NCBI GenBank assembly: GCA_002716045.1
Contig: PAZC01000040.1
Span: forward strand, 1-64,000
Direction of reading: 5' to 3'
DNA: 64,000 nt
DNA from: Opitutia bacterium
GTDB taxonomy: Bacteria > Verrucomicrobiota > Verrucomicrobiia > Opitutales > Seribacteraceae
Positions within the stretch are counted from its first letter, which is position 1. Each line of letters opens with the position of its first letter. Shown here piece by piece: positions 18,079 through 26,730 of the stretch. The notes under the pieces are model-generated. The model did no database searches. It saw only the letters and a list, made by a program, of their open reading frames with translations, and was not told the DNA's origin. The position numbers and the translations under genes are program-made.

Positions 18079-21000
18079 ATGAACCTAAAAGCAGTCAAAG
18101 CCATCTTTAAGCGTAACCTCGCTGCCTATTTCGGTAGTCCGAGCGGTTACTTGTTTATTTGCGCATTCGTACTGGTGAGCGGGCTGTCCGCGTTTTGGCC
18201 ACACGAATTCTTCAATTCCAACTTGGCCAACCTCGACCAATTAAACAAAGTTTTGCCTATCATCATGCTGGGCTTCATCCCTGCCATCACCATGGGCGTC
18301 TGGGCTGACGAGAGGCGTCAAGGGACCGACGAACTCCTTCTCACTCTTCCGAACGGAGATATTGAAGTAGTCCTTGGCAAATACCTGGGAGCTGTCGCGA
18401 TCTTCACTATATCGTTACTATTCTCTCTGACCAACGTGATCGTTCTGATGACCCTCGGCGAGCCTGACGTCGGCCTTCTTCTTTCCACCTACGCCGGATA
18501 TTGGTTTGTTGGTTTGGCCATGCTTGCCGTAGGCATAGTGGCCTCCTTCCTTAGCGCCAACCTAACCGTCGCCTTTGTTCTGGGAGTGGCCTTCAACGCA
18601 CCACTCGTACTTCTCTCATCCGCCGACGTTTTCATGGCAGAAGCCGAATGGATTCGTTCTTTCAAGGATTGGAGCATACATGCCAATTTCCTCGATTTCA
18701 GTCGTGGCGTATTGAGCCTCTCCAGTATTTCTTTCTTTCTCGGTTTAGTCAGTGTCATGCTATATCTTTGCTCAGTACTCATTGGAAAGCGGCACTGGGC
18801 CGCAATCGATGGTCGAGCCAAACACTACTTTGGCCGAGCATTATCGATTGCAGTAATCGCCTTCTCCGTGACTTTCTTTTTGCGCGATCATGACCTACGC
18901 GGCGACGTCAGCTCCGAAGGTCTAAGCTCTCTTTCCGAAAAGAGCCTTGCCCTACTGAATGAACTGGATCGCAACGTCGAAGTGGAAGCCTTCGTGAGTC
19001 CTGAACTAGAACTACCCGAAACCTATGTCCAGACCCGACTCAACCTGCTCACCACGCTGGACGAGCTTCAAAAGCGGAGTGGCGGGAAAGTGAAGGTAAG
19101 GGTTCACGAAACCGAATCTTTCAAAAAGGAGGCCACCGTGGCCGAGCAACGATTCGGCATCGAGGCACAAAATATCTTCGTCAGCGAGCGTGGACGAAAC
19201 CAAGACTATCGCGTCTACCTCGGCCTTGCTTTCAAGAGCGGCGTTGACGACAAGCTAGTGGTGCCATTCCTCGACAAGGGAATCCCCGTCGAATATGAAT
19301 TAATGCGCTCCATTGCCACTTTAGCAGGCGAAAAAGGTCGGAAGAAAATAGGTATTTTCACCACCGATGCGCCCATTATGGGCATAAGTCCAATGATGGA
19401 TCCCATGGGAATGGGCTTTAACATGGGAGGAGGAACCCCACCCTACCAGTTCATCACCGAACTTCGCAAACAATACGATCTCCAAAACGTCGATGGTGGT
19501 GAAATCAAAAAGGGTGATTACGACGCCCTCATAGTAGTTCAACCATCCACCTTGAACAACGAAAAGATGGGGGATCTCATCAGTGCCATTCGAAACGGCG
19601 TTCCCACTGCGATATTCGAGGATCCCCTACCCCTTCTGGACGGACGCATAACCGGCACCTACGATCCGATACGCAACAACCAAGGCGGAGGTCCCGGTCA
19701 ACCTCCCCCCAAAGAAAAGGGTGACATCGGGAAATTGTGGGATGTCCTTGGGGTGCATTTCAATTATGACCCAGTGGCCCGGACAAAGGCGATTCAAAGG
19801 GAAGTCTCGGAAATGACCGGACGACTCAACGGACTCCATCCCAGTTTCAAGAATTTGCTCGGAGGCCTTGGTTTCAATCCCAAGCGAGCAGATCTCGACA
19901 GAAAAGTAAATGCCCTCGTTGCGAAAGCAAATGGTTCTCAGACAATAACTGACGCCGACTGGAAGGGCATCACTTCCGCGATTGATGGAGTTCGCGATTC
20001 GGTCAACGATCTGGACTATCGTCATCCATTGCGAAAATTCGTTCAGGAAACCCTCGTAGCACCCATTAAAACGAAACTCGAAATACTTGAAAAACGAGTG
20101 GTGTGGGATGATTACAATCCCTTCCCCAAGATCGAGAAACCAACGGAAGGCTTTCCGAACGAATTTGTCTACGTCGGGGGTGCCGAAGGAATCTCTTTTG
20201 CCAAGCATCGAACCACCACTGGACTCCAGCACATACTGCTCACCTGCCCTGGCTCACTGTACAAGGCAAAGAAAAACAACCTGAAGTTCACTCCCCTGCT
20301 AAGGGTTGCCGGAAAAAACTCCGGCTTCACCAATTCGGCTGAATTTTGGCAAACCAGCATTATGGGACAGCGAGAGGGATTCAACGCCAACCGCACCACG
20401 GTGCTTGATCGAAGCAACCACGTCCTCGCAACAAAGATTACCGGAAAATTGAGCCCAACTATTGATTCCAATGCCAGTAATTTCATCGACGTCACCTTGG
20501 TGGCGGACTCTGACATAGTGGGTGACCCTTTCTTTGACATAAGGAATCGTGGAGCTCACGAAGACTTCCCCCTCGACGTCGACAACGTGACCTTCGTGCT
20601 GAATCTCATTGACGAACTCACCAAGGATGATCGCTTCATTGACATCAGGGCTCGCCGCATCCGGCACCGAACCCTATCAGCCTTCGAGGAAAGCATTGCC
20701 GAATCCCGCGAGCAAGCCAGGCAAGCCGCGAAAGAGCAAAAAGACAACTTCAACGAAATGCTAAGAAAGGAGCAGGACAAGATCAACACCCGTCTGGCAG
20801 AACTGCAGCAGCGAAAGGAGAATATGGATCAACGGCAATTCGAGCGGATGTTGAACTCTTCAATGGCTCAGCTACAGCAAGTCCTGGCTACCAAGCAACG
20901 TCAGATGCAGCAAGACATGGAAGCCGAGATAAAGCAGGCTGACAACAAGATGCAGCTAGCTATTCGCGAACAGGAAAACTCCACCAAACTCATAGCGGTT

Positions 21001-21105
21001 TTCCTCCCCCCCATTCTACCACTCTGCATAGCCATTTACGTCTACAGTCTGAAACGAAGACGTGAACTCGAGGGAGCCGTCGCCAGTCGCGTGCTCCCCT
21101 CCTGA
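18079..21105 (+). CDS. Fused ABC-2 permease and GldG-like auxiliary protein
   Basis: A 1008-residue fusion. About residues 1-240 form an ABC-2 permease with six hydrophobic segments (GldF-like; GVWADERRQGTDELLLTLP is characteristic). Another membrane segment near 260 leads into an extracytoplasmic GldG-like auxiliary domain of the ABC_transp_aux/DUF7088 type (EAFVSPELELPETYVQTR, RRKIGIFTT-like core, VVQPSTLNNEK). Residues of about 860-965 are a long Glu/Gln/Lys-rich coiled coil (EQARQAAKEQKDNFNEML..., REQENSTK). The C-terminal membrane segment is LIAVFLPPILPLCIAIYVYSL. GldF and GldG are separate proteins in Flavobacterium. It lies 43 bp after the ATPase gene. Confidence 0.9.
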   Translation: MNLKAVKAIFKRNLAAYFGSPSGYLFICAFVLVSGLSAFWPHEFFNSNLANLDQLNKVLPIIMLGFIPAITMGVWADERRQGTDELLLTLPNGDIEVVLGKYLGAVAIFTISLLFSLTNVIVLMTLGEPDVGLLLSTYAGYWFVGLAMLAVGIVASFLSANLTVAFVLGVAFNAPLVLLSSADVFMAEAEWIRSFKDWSIHANFLDFSRGVLSLSSISFFLGLVSVMLYLCSVLIGKRHWAAIDGRAKHYFGRALSIAVIAFSVTFFLRDHDLRGDVSSEGLSSLSEKSLALLNELDRNVEVEAFVSPELELPETYVQTRLNLLTTLDELQKRSGGKVKVRVHETESFKKEATVAEQRFGIEAQNIFVSERGRNQDYRVYLGLAFKSGVDDKLVVPFLDKGIPVEYELMRSIATLAGEKGRKKIGIFTTDAPIMGISPMMDPMGMGFNMGGGTPPYQFITELRKQYDLQNVDGGEIKKGDYDALIVVQPSTLNNEKMGDLISAIRNGVPTAIFEDPLPLLDGRITGTYDPIRNNQGGGPGQPPPKEKGDIGKLWDVLGVHFNYDPVARTKAIQREVSEMTGRLNGLHPSFKNLLGGLGFNPKRADLDRKVNALVAKANGSQTITDADWKGITSAIDGVRDSVNDLDYRHPLRKFVQETLVAPIKTKLEILEKRVVWDDYNPFPKIEKPTEGFPNEFVYVGGAEGISFAKHRTTTGLQHILLTCPGSLYKAKKNNLKFTPLLRVAGKNSGFTNSAEFWQTSIMGQREGFNANRTTVLDRSNHVLATKITGKLSPTIDSNASNFIDVTLVADSDIVGDPFFDIRNRGAHEDFPLDVDNVTFVLNLIDELTKDDRFIDIRARRIRHRTLSAFEESIAESREQARQAAKEQKDNFNEMLRKEQDKINTRLAELQQRKENMDQRQFERMLNSSMAQLQQVLATKQRQMQQDMEAEIKQADNKMQLAIREQENSTKLIAVFLPPILPLCIAIYVYSLKRRRELEGAVASRVLPS

Positions 21106-21153
21106 ACTTGCCTTCGGACCTAAATCCAGCGTTACCTTTTCGACTGAATCGCC

Positions 21154-22998
21154 ATGAACGAAAATACCAAGACTTATATCTTCGTCGGTATAGCCGCCGC
21201 TTCTCTAGCCATTGCTCTGCTGACTGAACCTCAAGGAATCGAACAGGCATCTTCGGAAGTCGATTCCGGCAATGTCTTCTTCCCCGCCTTCGAAGACCCC
21301 CTCGCAGCCAACAAACTGCAAATCGTCGGATTTGACGAAGACAAGGGATTGAAGGAAAACTTCGAAGTAACCTCAAGTCCCGAAGGCTGGTTCATTCCTT
21401 CTCATGAAAACTATCCAGCTGACGCAGACAACCAACTGGAGGACGTAGCCTCCATGTTGATTGGCGTGACCAAGTTGGGAATGGAAACGGAAGACAAGGG
21501 CTCTCACAAGGAATATGGGGTCGTTAATCCCGAAAAAGCAAAACCCGGTTCCTCCGGCGTCGGAAAACTCGTGCGCCTTGCAAAAGATTCCGAAACACTG
21601 GCCGAACTCATCATAGGAAATTCCTTTGATGCCCCTGCAGGTGTCGACTCCATTCGAACTCTGTACTATGTAAGGGAACCAGGGAAGGATCGGGTCTATT
21701 CCGCTGGTCTTCGTAACGTCGACGATATTTCCACAAAGTTTGTCGATTGGGTCGAGAAAGACTTCCTCGACCTCGACAAATGGGACGTCATGCAAGTGCA
21801 TTTTGACAATTACGACTTCGACGAAACACAAAGGGAACTAGAAAAGGCCAAGAAACAAATCGGTAAATATACGCTGTCCTACGTTGACGGAAACTGGACC
21901 AGTCCAAACGTAAAGTTAAGTGGAGCCGAATCCTTGGACAAGGATGTCCTCGACGCTCTCAAGGATGCCGTTGACGACTTGGAGATCATCGACGTGGAAC
22001 GCAAACCTAAATACCTGGCCGAAAGGTTGAGCAAGGGGAACGAGTTCCACGACGTGAAAAGCTTACCCCAACTGCAAGACATTGCCCGATCACTGGCAAG
22101 CAAGGGATTTTACGTCGGACAAAGCCCCATGCCCGGAGGGCAAGTCGCCTTGGAAGTTGTCTCGAACAAGGGAGAAATCCACGTCGGCATGAAAGACGGC
22201 GTCGAATACGTTCTCCGTTTCGGAGAAGTCTATCTTGGCCAGGAAACAGATGAAAACGCCACCGGTTCAAGCCGCTATCTCTATGCATTGGCCCGATTGA
22301 ACAGATCTCTTCTAGAAGTACCCGTGCTCGAAACCGTTCCCGCGCCAATTCCGCCGCAAAAGATATCTTCCCCAGATGGAAATGCCACTTCTGCTGCTCC
22401 AACTGACGCAAATGCAACAGCGGCTTATGAGAAGAAACGCGCTGAACGGGCTACGCAGATTGCCCGCATCAATGCAAGCAACGCCAACAAGCAGAAGACC
22501 TACGACGACAAGTTGAGCAAGGCCAACAAACGAATAAATGAACTGAATGCTCGTTTGGCGCCCTGGTACTATGTCATTTCAGACGACATCTACAAAAAGA
22601 TACACCTAGATCGCAAAGACTTCGTCAAGACCGACGAAGCCCCGAAGTCAGGTGACCAAAACGGCACCCCCCCATCAGAAATTCGCGCTTCCCACATCTT
22701 GGTCGCATACAAAGGTGGTCCTGACCCCAAACCATCAATCACCAGAACCAAGGAAGAAGCCAGAGCCCGAGCGGAAACAATTCGCAAGCAAGTCTCGGAA
22801 GAGGGCAAGGATTTCGCTCAAGTGGCTCGCGAGAGCTCAGATGGTCCCAGTGCTCCACAAGGAGGTGATCTAGGGAAATTCACCTTTGATAAAATGGTCA
22901 AGCCCTTCTCCGAAGCTGCGTTCGCCCTCAAGGTCGGAGGCATTTCAGGCGTGGTCGAAAGCAAATTCGGCTTCCATGTAATCAAACGCACGGAATAA
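21154..22998 (+). CDS. DUF4340 protein fused to a parvulin-type prolyl isomerase domain
   Basis: A 614-residue protein anchored by an N-terminal membrane segment (TYIFVGIAAASLAIALL). The body is DUF4340-like, a beta-rich family found downstream of gldG-type genes (for example ENYPADADNQLEDVASMLIGV and the DDIYKKI segment). A Lys/Ala-rich helical insertion lies near residues 430-465. From about residue 508 it becomes a complete PpiC/parvulin domain: IRASHILVAYKGG, then a helix, FAQVARESSDGPSAPQGGDLG, and ESKFGFHVIKRTE at the very end. The isomerase would sit outside the cytoplasmic membrane. It is third in the operon, 48 bp after the permease fusion. Confidence 0.87.
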   Translation: MNENTKTYIFVGIAAASLAIALLTEPQGIEQASSEVDSGNVFFPAFEDPLAANKLQIVGFDEDKGLKENFEVTSSPEGWFIPSHENYPADADNQLEDVASMLIGVTKLGMETEDKGSHKEYGVVNPEKAKPGSSGVGKLVRLAKDSETLAELIIGNSFDAPAGVDSIRTLYYVREPGKDRVYSAGLRNVDDISTKFVDWVEKDFLDLDKWDVMQVHFDNYDFDETQRELEKAKKQIGKYTLSYVDGNWTSPNVKLSGAESLDKDVLDALKDAVDDLEIIDVERKPKYLAERLSKGNEFHDVKSLPQLQDIARSLASKGFYVGQSPMPGGQVALEVVSNKGEIHVGMKDGVEYVLRFGEVYLGQETDENATGSSRYLYALARLNRSLLEVPVLETVPAPIPPQKISSPDGNATSAAPTDANATAAYEKKRAERATQIARINASNANKQKTYDDKLSKANKRINELNARLAPWYYVISDDIYKKIHLDRKDFVKTDEAPKSGDQNGTPPSEIRASHILVAYKGGPDPKPSITRTKEEARARAETIRKQVSEEGKDFAQVARESSDGPSAPQGGDLGKFTFDKMVKPFSEAAFALKVGGISGVVESKFGFHVIKRTE

Positions 22999-23061
22999 AA
23001 ATCGGGTGTAATTCAAGCGTTGCCTTTCAGGGCAACAGCTAGAATATCATAAGCTTCCATC

Positions 23062-24264
23062 ATGCCCATACCTTTCCTTCAGAGGCAGGGGAAACGTCTG
23101 GAGAAACGCTTTGGCGAAGACGACCCAACAAGACTGCGCCTTAAGTACGAGCCGTACTATCATACCTTCAACAAGCAGGTAGGCTCACGCGTTTGGCGGG
23201 ATGATCGCGAATACATAATGTTGGCGAGCAACGATTACCTTGGCTTGGGCAATCATCCGCTTGTGATCGAAGCCGGCAAGAAAGCATTGGACGAGTGGGG
23301 ATCCGGCACCACAGGCGCAAGACTGGCAAATGGCAGTCGATCTTTCCATTTGGAGCTTGAGGAGGAATTGGCAGACTTCCTGGGCAAGGAGGCCTGTCAA
23401 ATATCATCGGCAGGATATCTTTCTTGCATGTCGGCAGTGGCCTCCTTCGCTACTCGTGGCGACATGATTTTCGTGGACAAGAACTCTCATTCCTCCCTTT
23501 GGTCAGGCATACAGGCTTCCGGAGCCTCCTATGAAAAATTTTCCCACAACAACGCCGATGACCTTCGGCACCTGCTTTCGACGGAAAAACCTGAAAAAAC
23601 CAAAATAATTATCATCGAAGGGGTTTATTCGATGGAAGGACATATCGCAAAATTGCCCGAAATCGTTGCCCTCGCCGAGGAATTCGACGCCTTTCTCCTG
23701 ATGGACGACGCGCATGGCTTCGGTGTACTTGGACAAAATGGAAGGGGAACGGTCGAGCATTTCGAGATAGAAAATGGAGTAGATGCAATCTGCGGTAGTT
23801 TTTCGAAATCATTGGCCGGAACAGGCGGATTCGTCGCAGCAAGCCGAGATGCAATTGAATACCTCCGTAGCCACTCGAAACAAACCATCTTCAGCGCCGC
23901 AGTCTCTCCTGTTGCAACAGCCTGCGCCAAGACTGTCCTTGGCATCATGAAGGAAGAACCGGAGCACCGATACCGATTGTGGGAAAACGCCAGGAAATAC
24001 AAAGCAATTCTAGCGGATTTGGAGCTCGATACCTGGGAAAGTGAAACGCCCGCCGTTCCCATTGTGCTAGGCGACAAGGAGAAAGTTTATTTCTTTTGGA
24101 AAGCGTTAATGGAAAAAGGAATTTTCACGGTCATCTCAGTGGCTCCCGCTGTACCTCCGGGAAAAGACCTGATTAGGACTGCCATCTCCGCTCGCCACAC
24201 TGGGGAGGACCTCGAACGAATCGCCGATGCCTTGGCTTATGCCAAGAGTAAATGCCGACTGTAA
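23062..24264 (+). CDS. Alpha-oxoamine synthase, serine-palmitoyltransferase-like
   Basis: A 400-residue PLP enzyme of the BioF/KBL/SPT family. These enzymes condense an amino acid with an acyl thioester and release CO2. Landmarks are WGSGTTGARLANGSRSFHLE, the aldehyde-stacking DKNSHSS His, MDDAHGFGVLGQNGRG, and the PLP Lys in GSFSKSLAGTGGF. The FSKS/GGF form of the Lys site resembles serine palmitoyltransferase more than the GTLGKALG form typical of KBL and many BioF proteins. No other biotin gene is nearby. Two glycosyltransferases and an ACP-FabZ gene follow, so a lipid role is plausible but unproven. It could still be AONS. Confidence 0.82.
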   Translation: MPIPFLQRQGKRLEKRFGEDDPTRLRLKYEPYYHTFNKQVGSRVWRDDREYIMLASNDYLGLGNHPLVIEAGKKALDEWGSGTTGARLANGSRSFHLELEEELADFLGKEACQISSAGYLSCMSAVASFATRGDMIFVDKNSHSSLWSGIQASGASYEKFSHNNADDLRHLLSTEKPEKTKIIIIEGVYSMEGHIAKLPEIVALAEEFDAFLLMDDAHGFGVLGQNGRGTVEHFEIENGVDAICGSFSKSLAGTGGFVAASRDAIEYLRSHSKQTIFSAAVSPVATACAKTVLGIMKEEPEHRYRLWENARKYKAILADLELDTWESETPAVPIVLGDKEKVYFFWKALMEKGIFTVISVAPAVPPGKDLIRTAISARHTGEDLERIADALAYAKSKCRL

Positions 24265-24284
24265 CAGGGCAACCCGGCCCCGCG

Positions 24285-25469
24285 ATGCTTCAGGTAGACG
24301 TCACGCAATCCTGCCGATCCGCAAATAGCTCCGGGATCCAAGTCGTCACGCGAAAGCTATTTGGTGCGCTGAGAGCTCAAGCCCAGGTGGAGCCTGTGGC
24401 TTGGGATTCAATTCTCCGCCGCTACGCTCGTCTGGGGCCAACTGAAATAAAACGCATGGAAACTCCATTCCCGAATAATTACCGACCCACAGCCCGGCCT
24501 AACAAAAAAGACAACCCGCTCTGGAAGACCTTGGTAAGTTCCATCTTCCGCCTGTCCCGAAGAATCAAGTGGGAAGAATTCCATCTTCGGGGCAATGCCA
24601 TGCTATTCCCCGAGGTTTTCCGTGATGCCCGCACTCGAATTCTTCCGCGAAAACTCTCTAGCACTATCCCCTCTTCCGCCATCTTTTATGATGTATATGT
24701 CCTGAAGGAATCCGAAAAAACACCTCCGGCGCGAGCTCTAAACTTCATGGAATATGCCAAGTTTGCTGCATCCAGAGACCTCGTGCTTTGCATTTCCAAT
24801 GAAACGAAAGAAGACCTGCAAAGATTAATCATGCCACAGGTCGAACGCCCCGGATACTCCGCCGTCGAGCCATTGCCCGTCGAACGTCCCGAAAAGATTC
24901 CGGAAAGTCCTGCCAACGGAGAATTGCCGCTCATCCTTTGCGTTTCCACATTAGGCTATCAAAAGAATCACTTTCTCTTGCTCGATGCCGCCGACAAACT
25001 TTGGCAGGAAGGCATCGACTTCCGTCTTGAATTGATAGGAAAGGCGGATCCGACTTGGAGTTCACGGGTCATTGCCCGAATTGATAAACTAAAGGCCTCT
25101 GGGCGTAACCTGAGTTGGCTTCGGCACGTCGATGACAAAGCCCTATGCGATCGCTACCGGCAAAGCACATTCACCGTTTACCCTTCGAGGTACGAAGGGT
25201 TCGGTTTGCCTATCCTGGAAAGCATCGCTCACGGAAAACCTTGCATCTGCGGCTCAAACGGAGCCATCGGGGAAGTTTCTTCTGGCGGAGGATGCCTGCA
25301 AGTTGATCAAAACGACCTAGAATCATTGGCCGCAGGCATAAAAAAGCTGTTGGAAGATGAAAGTCTCGTCAAAAAATTACGAGATCAAGCCCTCCGCCGC
25401 GAACTCGGTTCATGGGAAGGCTACGCCGAACGTTTTCTGGAGCGTTTTGGAGAAATCTCAGGGGAATGA
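24285..25469 (+). CDS. Glycosyltransferase, GT-B fold (GT4-like)
   Basis: A protein of about 394 residues. ATG 24285 gives MLQVDVTQSCRSANSSGIQVV, a usual GT4 beginning. An ATG at 24252 would add 11 residues and overlap the preceding gene by 13 bp. Neither has a clear ribosome site. The C-terminal donor domain shows LILCVSTLGYQKNH, the DDKALCDRYRQSTFTVYPSRYEGFGLPILES run and a Gly-rich GGGCLQVD, as in GT4 enzymes using nucleotide-activated sugars. The last 49 bp overlap the opposite-strand glycosyltransferase gene. Acceptor and sugar are unknown. Confidence 0.85.
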   Translation: MLQVDVTQSCRSANSSGIQVVTRKLFGALRAQAQVEPVAWDSILRRYARLGPTEIKRMETPFPNNYRPTARPNKKDNPLWKTLVSSIFRLSRRIKWEEFHLRGNAMLFPEVFRDARTRILPRKLSSTIPSSAIFYDVYVLKESEKTPPARALNFMEYAKFAASRDLVLCISNETKEDLQRLIMPQVERPGYSAVEPLPVERPEKIPESPANGELPLILCVSTLGYQKNHFLLLDAADKLWQEGIDFRLELIGKADPTWSSRVIARIDKLKASGRNLSWLRHVDDKALCDRYRQSTFTVYPSRYEGFGLPILESIAHGKPCICGSNGAIGEVSSGGGCLQVDQNDLESLAAGIKKLLEDESLVKKLRDQALRRELGSWEGYAERFLERFGEISGE

Positions 25470-26653
25470 GCCGCGAAGGCGCACAAGAGCCTGTTGGCGG
25501 TTTTGCGAACGTCGAACTCCTCTTCCGTCCAAGATCGGGCCATTCTTCGAATATCAGCCAGACTGTTGGGTGAGGTCAGGAGTTTCTCCACCCGATTCAC
25601 CCAAGATCCGGGCTCATGAGGATTCAGGACAAACCCACTTTTGCCGTCCGTAATAGCTTCCGTGACGCCTCCAGTTGGTGAAGACAACACGATAGCTCCC
25701 GCGGCCATGGCCTCCGGTACAACGTTCGGCAAACCATCGCGATCACCGCTGCCATCAGATATGCCCGTGAAAAAGAACAAGTCTGCTTTTTCCTGTAGCA
25801 AAGCAACTTCTTCGCGAGGCAAAGCTCCACAGAAATTCACAATATTCCCCAAGTCCAAGCGAGCGCACTCTGCCTTCAACTCAATATAGAGAGGCCCATC
25901 CCCAGCAATTCTAGCCTTGAATGAAATTCCAGCATCGGCCAATGCTCGATAGATTGCCAACTGAAGAAAATAACCTTTCTTGGGCACCAATCGACCAACG
26001 CTCAATATAGAAAGTGTTCCATCTTCATCTCGTTTGCGGATAGTAGGGAATTTCTCCAAACCACGTCTGATAAGAAAAATTTTCTCGGACGCCATCCCCA
26101 TGAGTAGCAACCGCCTTTGTGTCGATTCAGAGGAAGTTCTGACAAAGGTTGCTTCACGGAACTTGATAGGTAGCAAACAATCACCTCCATCACGAAAAAC
26201 ATCATAGGCATGCGCTCCTATGCTGAATTTAATTCCAACAAGCTTGTGAATTACCAAGGCGGCGGTCGCTGGAAGTGTGCTCCAGACTGCATGACAAGAG
26301 GTGAAGCCTTGCTCTCGGAAGTCCCCAGCCCGAACCAAGCCAAAGCCAAAGCCAAGAAAAGTCTCCTGCCAATTTTGCCAAGAAGGGATACCGCGGTTCC
26401 ACAACTCCACCAAGACTTCAACGAAAGCCCCTGGTCGACGAACCAACCAAAGCGGCAACCTCCAGACCAAGCTCCATAACTCCCGCAAACGAAACTTCCT
26501 GATCTTAACACCATGAAAGTCACCACCGCCCCTCCATATTGAAAATGGTATTATTTCATGCCCCTGATTCAGCATGGCTCGCAACTCACGCCGGACGAAT
26601 GTCTCGGTAGGTTGAGGGAAAGTTGCATAGAGAACGGCGATCTTATGCTCCAT
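25421..26653 (-). CDS. Glycosyltransferase family 4
   Basis: A 410-residue GT4-type enzyme. The N-terminus, ATFPQPTETFVRREL, is typical of WcaL/AmsK-like exopolysaccharide glycosyltransferases. The donor site includes SVGRLVPKKGY, the FCGALPREEVALLQEKADLFFF segment (two overlapping parts quoted as one short region) and ISDGSGDRDGLPNVVPEAMAAG with the nucleotide-binding Glu. Its 3' end overlaps the plus-strand glycosyltransferase gene by 49 bp, so the two final coding segments share DNA. It lies downstream of the ACP-FabZ gene on the same strand. Its product may be a surface glycan or a glycolipid. Confidence 0.87.
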   Translation of the reverse strand: MEHKIAVLYATFPQPTETFVRRELRAMLNQGHEIIPFSIWRGGGDFHGVKIRKFRLRELWSLVWRLPLWLVRRPGAFVEVLVELWNRGIPSWQNWQETFLGFGFGLVRAGDFREQGFTSCHAVWSTLPATAALVIHKLVGIKFSIGAHAYDVFRDGGDCLLPIKFREATFVRTSSESTQRRLLLMGMASEKIFLIRRGLEKFPTIRKRDEDGTLSILSVGRLVPKKGYFLQLAIYRALADAGISFKARIAGDGPLYIELKAECARLDLGNIVNFCGALPREEVALLQEKADLFFFTGISDGSGDRDGLPNVVPEAMAAGAIVLSSPTGGVTEAITDGKSGFVLNPHEPGSWVNRVEKLLTSPNSLADIRRMARSWTEEEFDVRKTANRLLCAFAAHSPEISPKRSRKRSA

Positions 26654-26730
26654 TGGACAAACCCTTTACGAGCTAGACAGCGCTCGGTTGCAAACCGTCA
26701 CCTTGGCGACGTCGAAAAAACTAGAACTGC

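Noticed and set aside
23019-23036. GTTGCC-TTTCAG-GGCAAC hairpin after the DUF4340-parvulin gene
   Set aside because: Only 6 bp with no U-tract on either strand; chance is a sufficient explanation.
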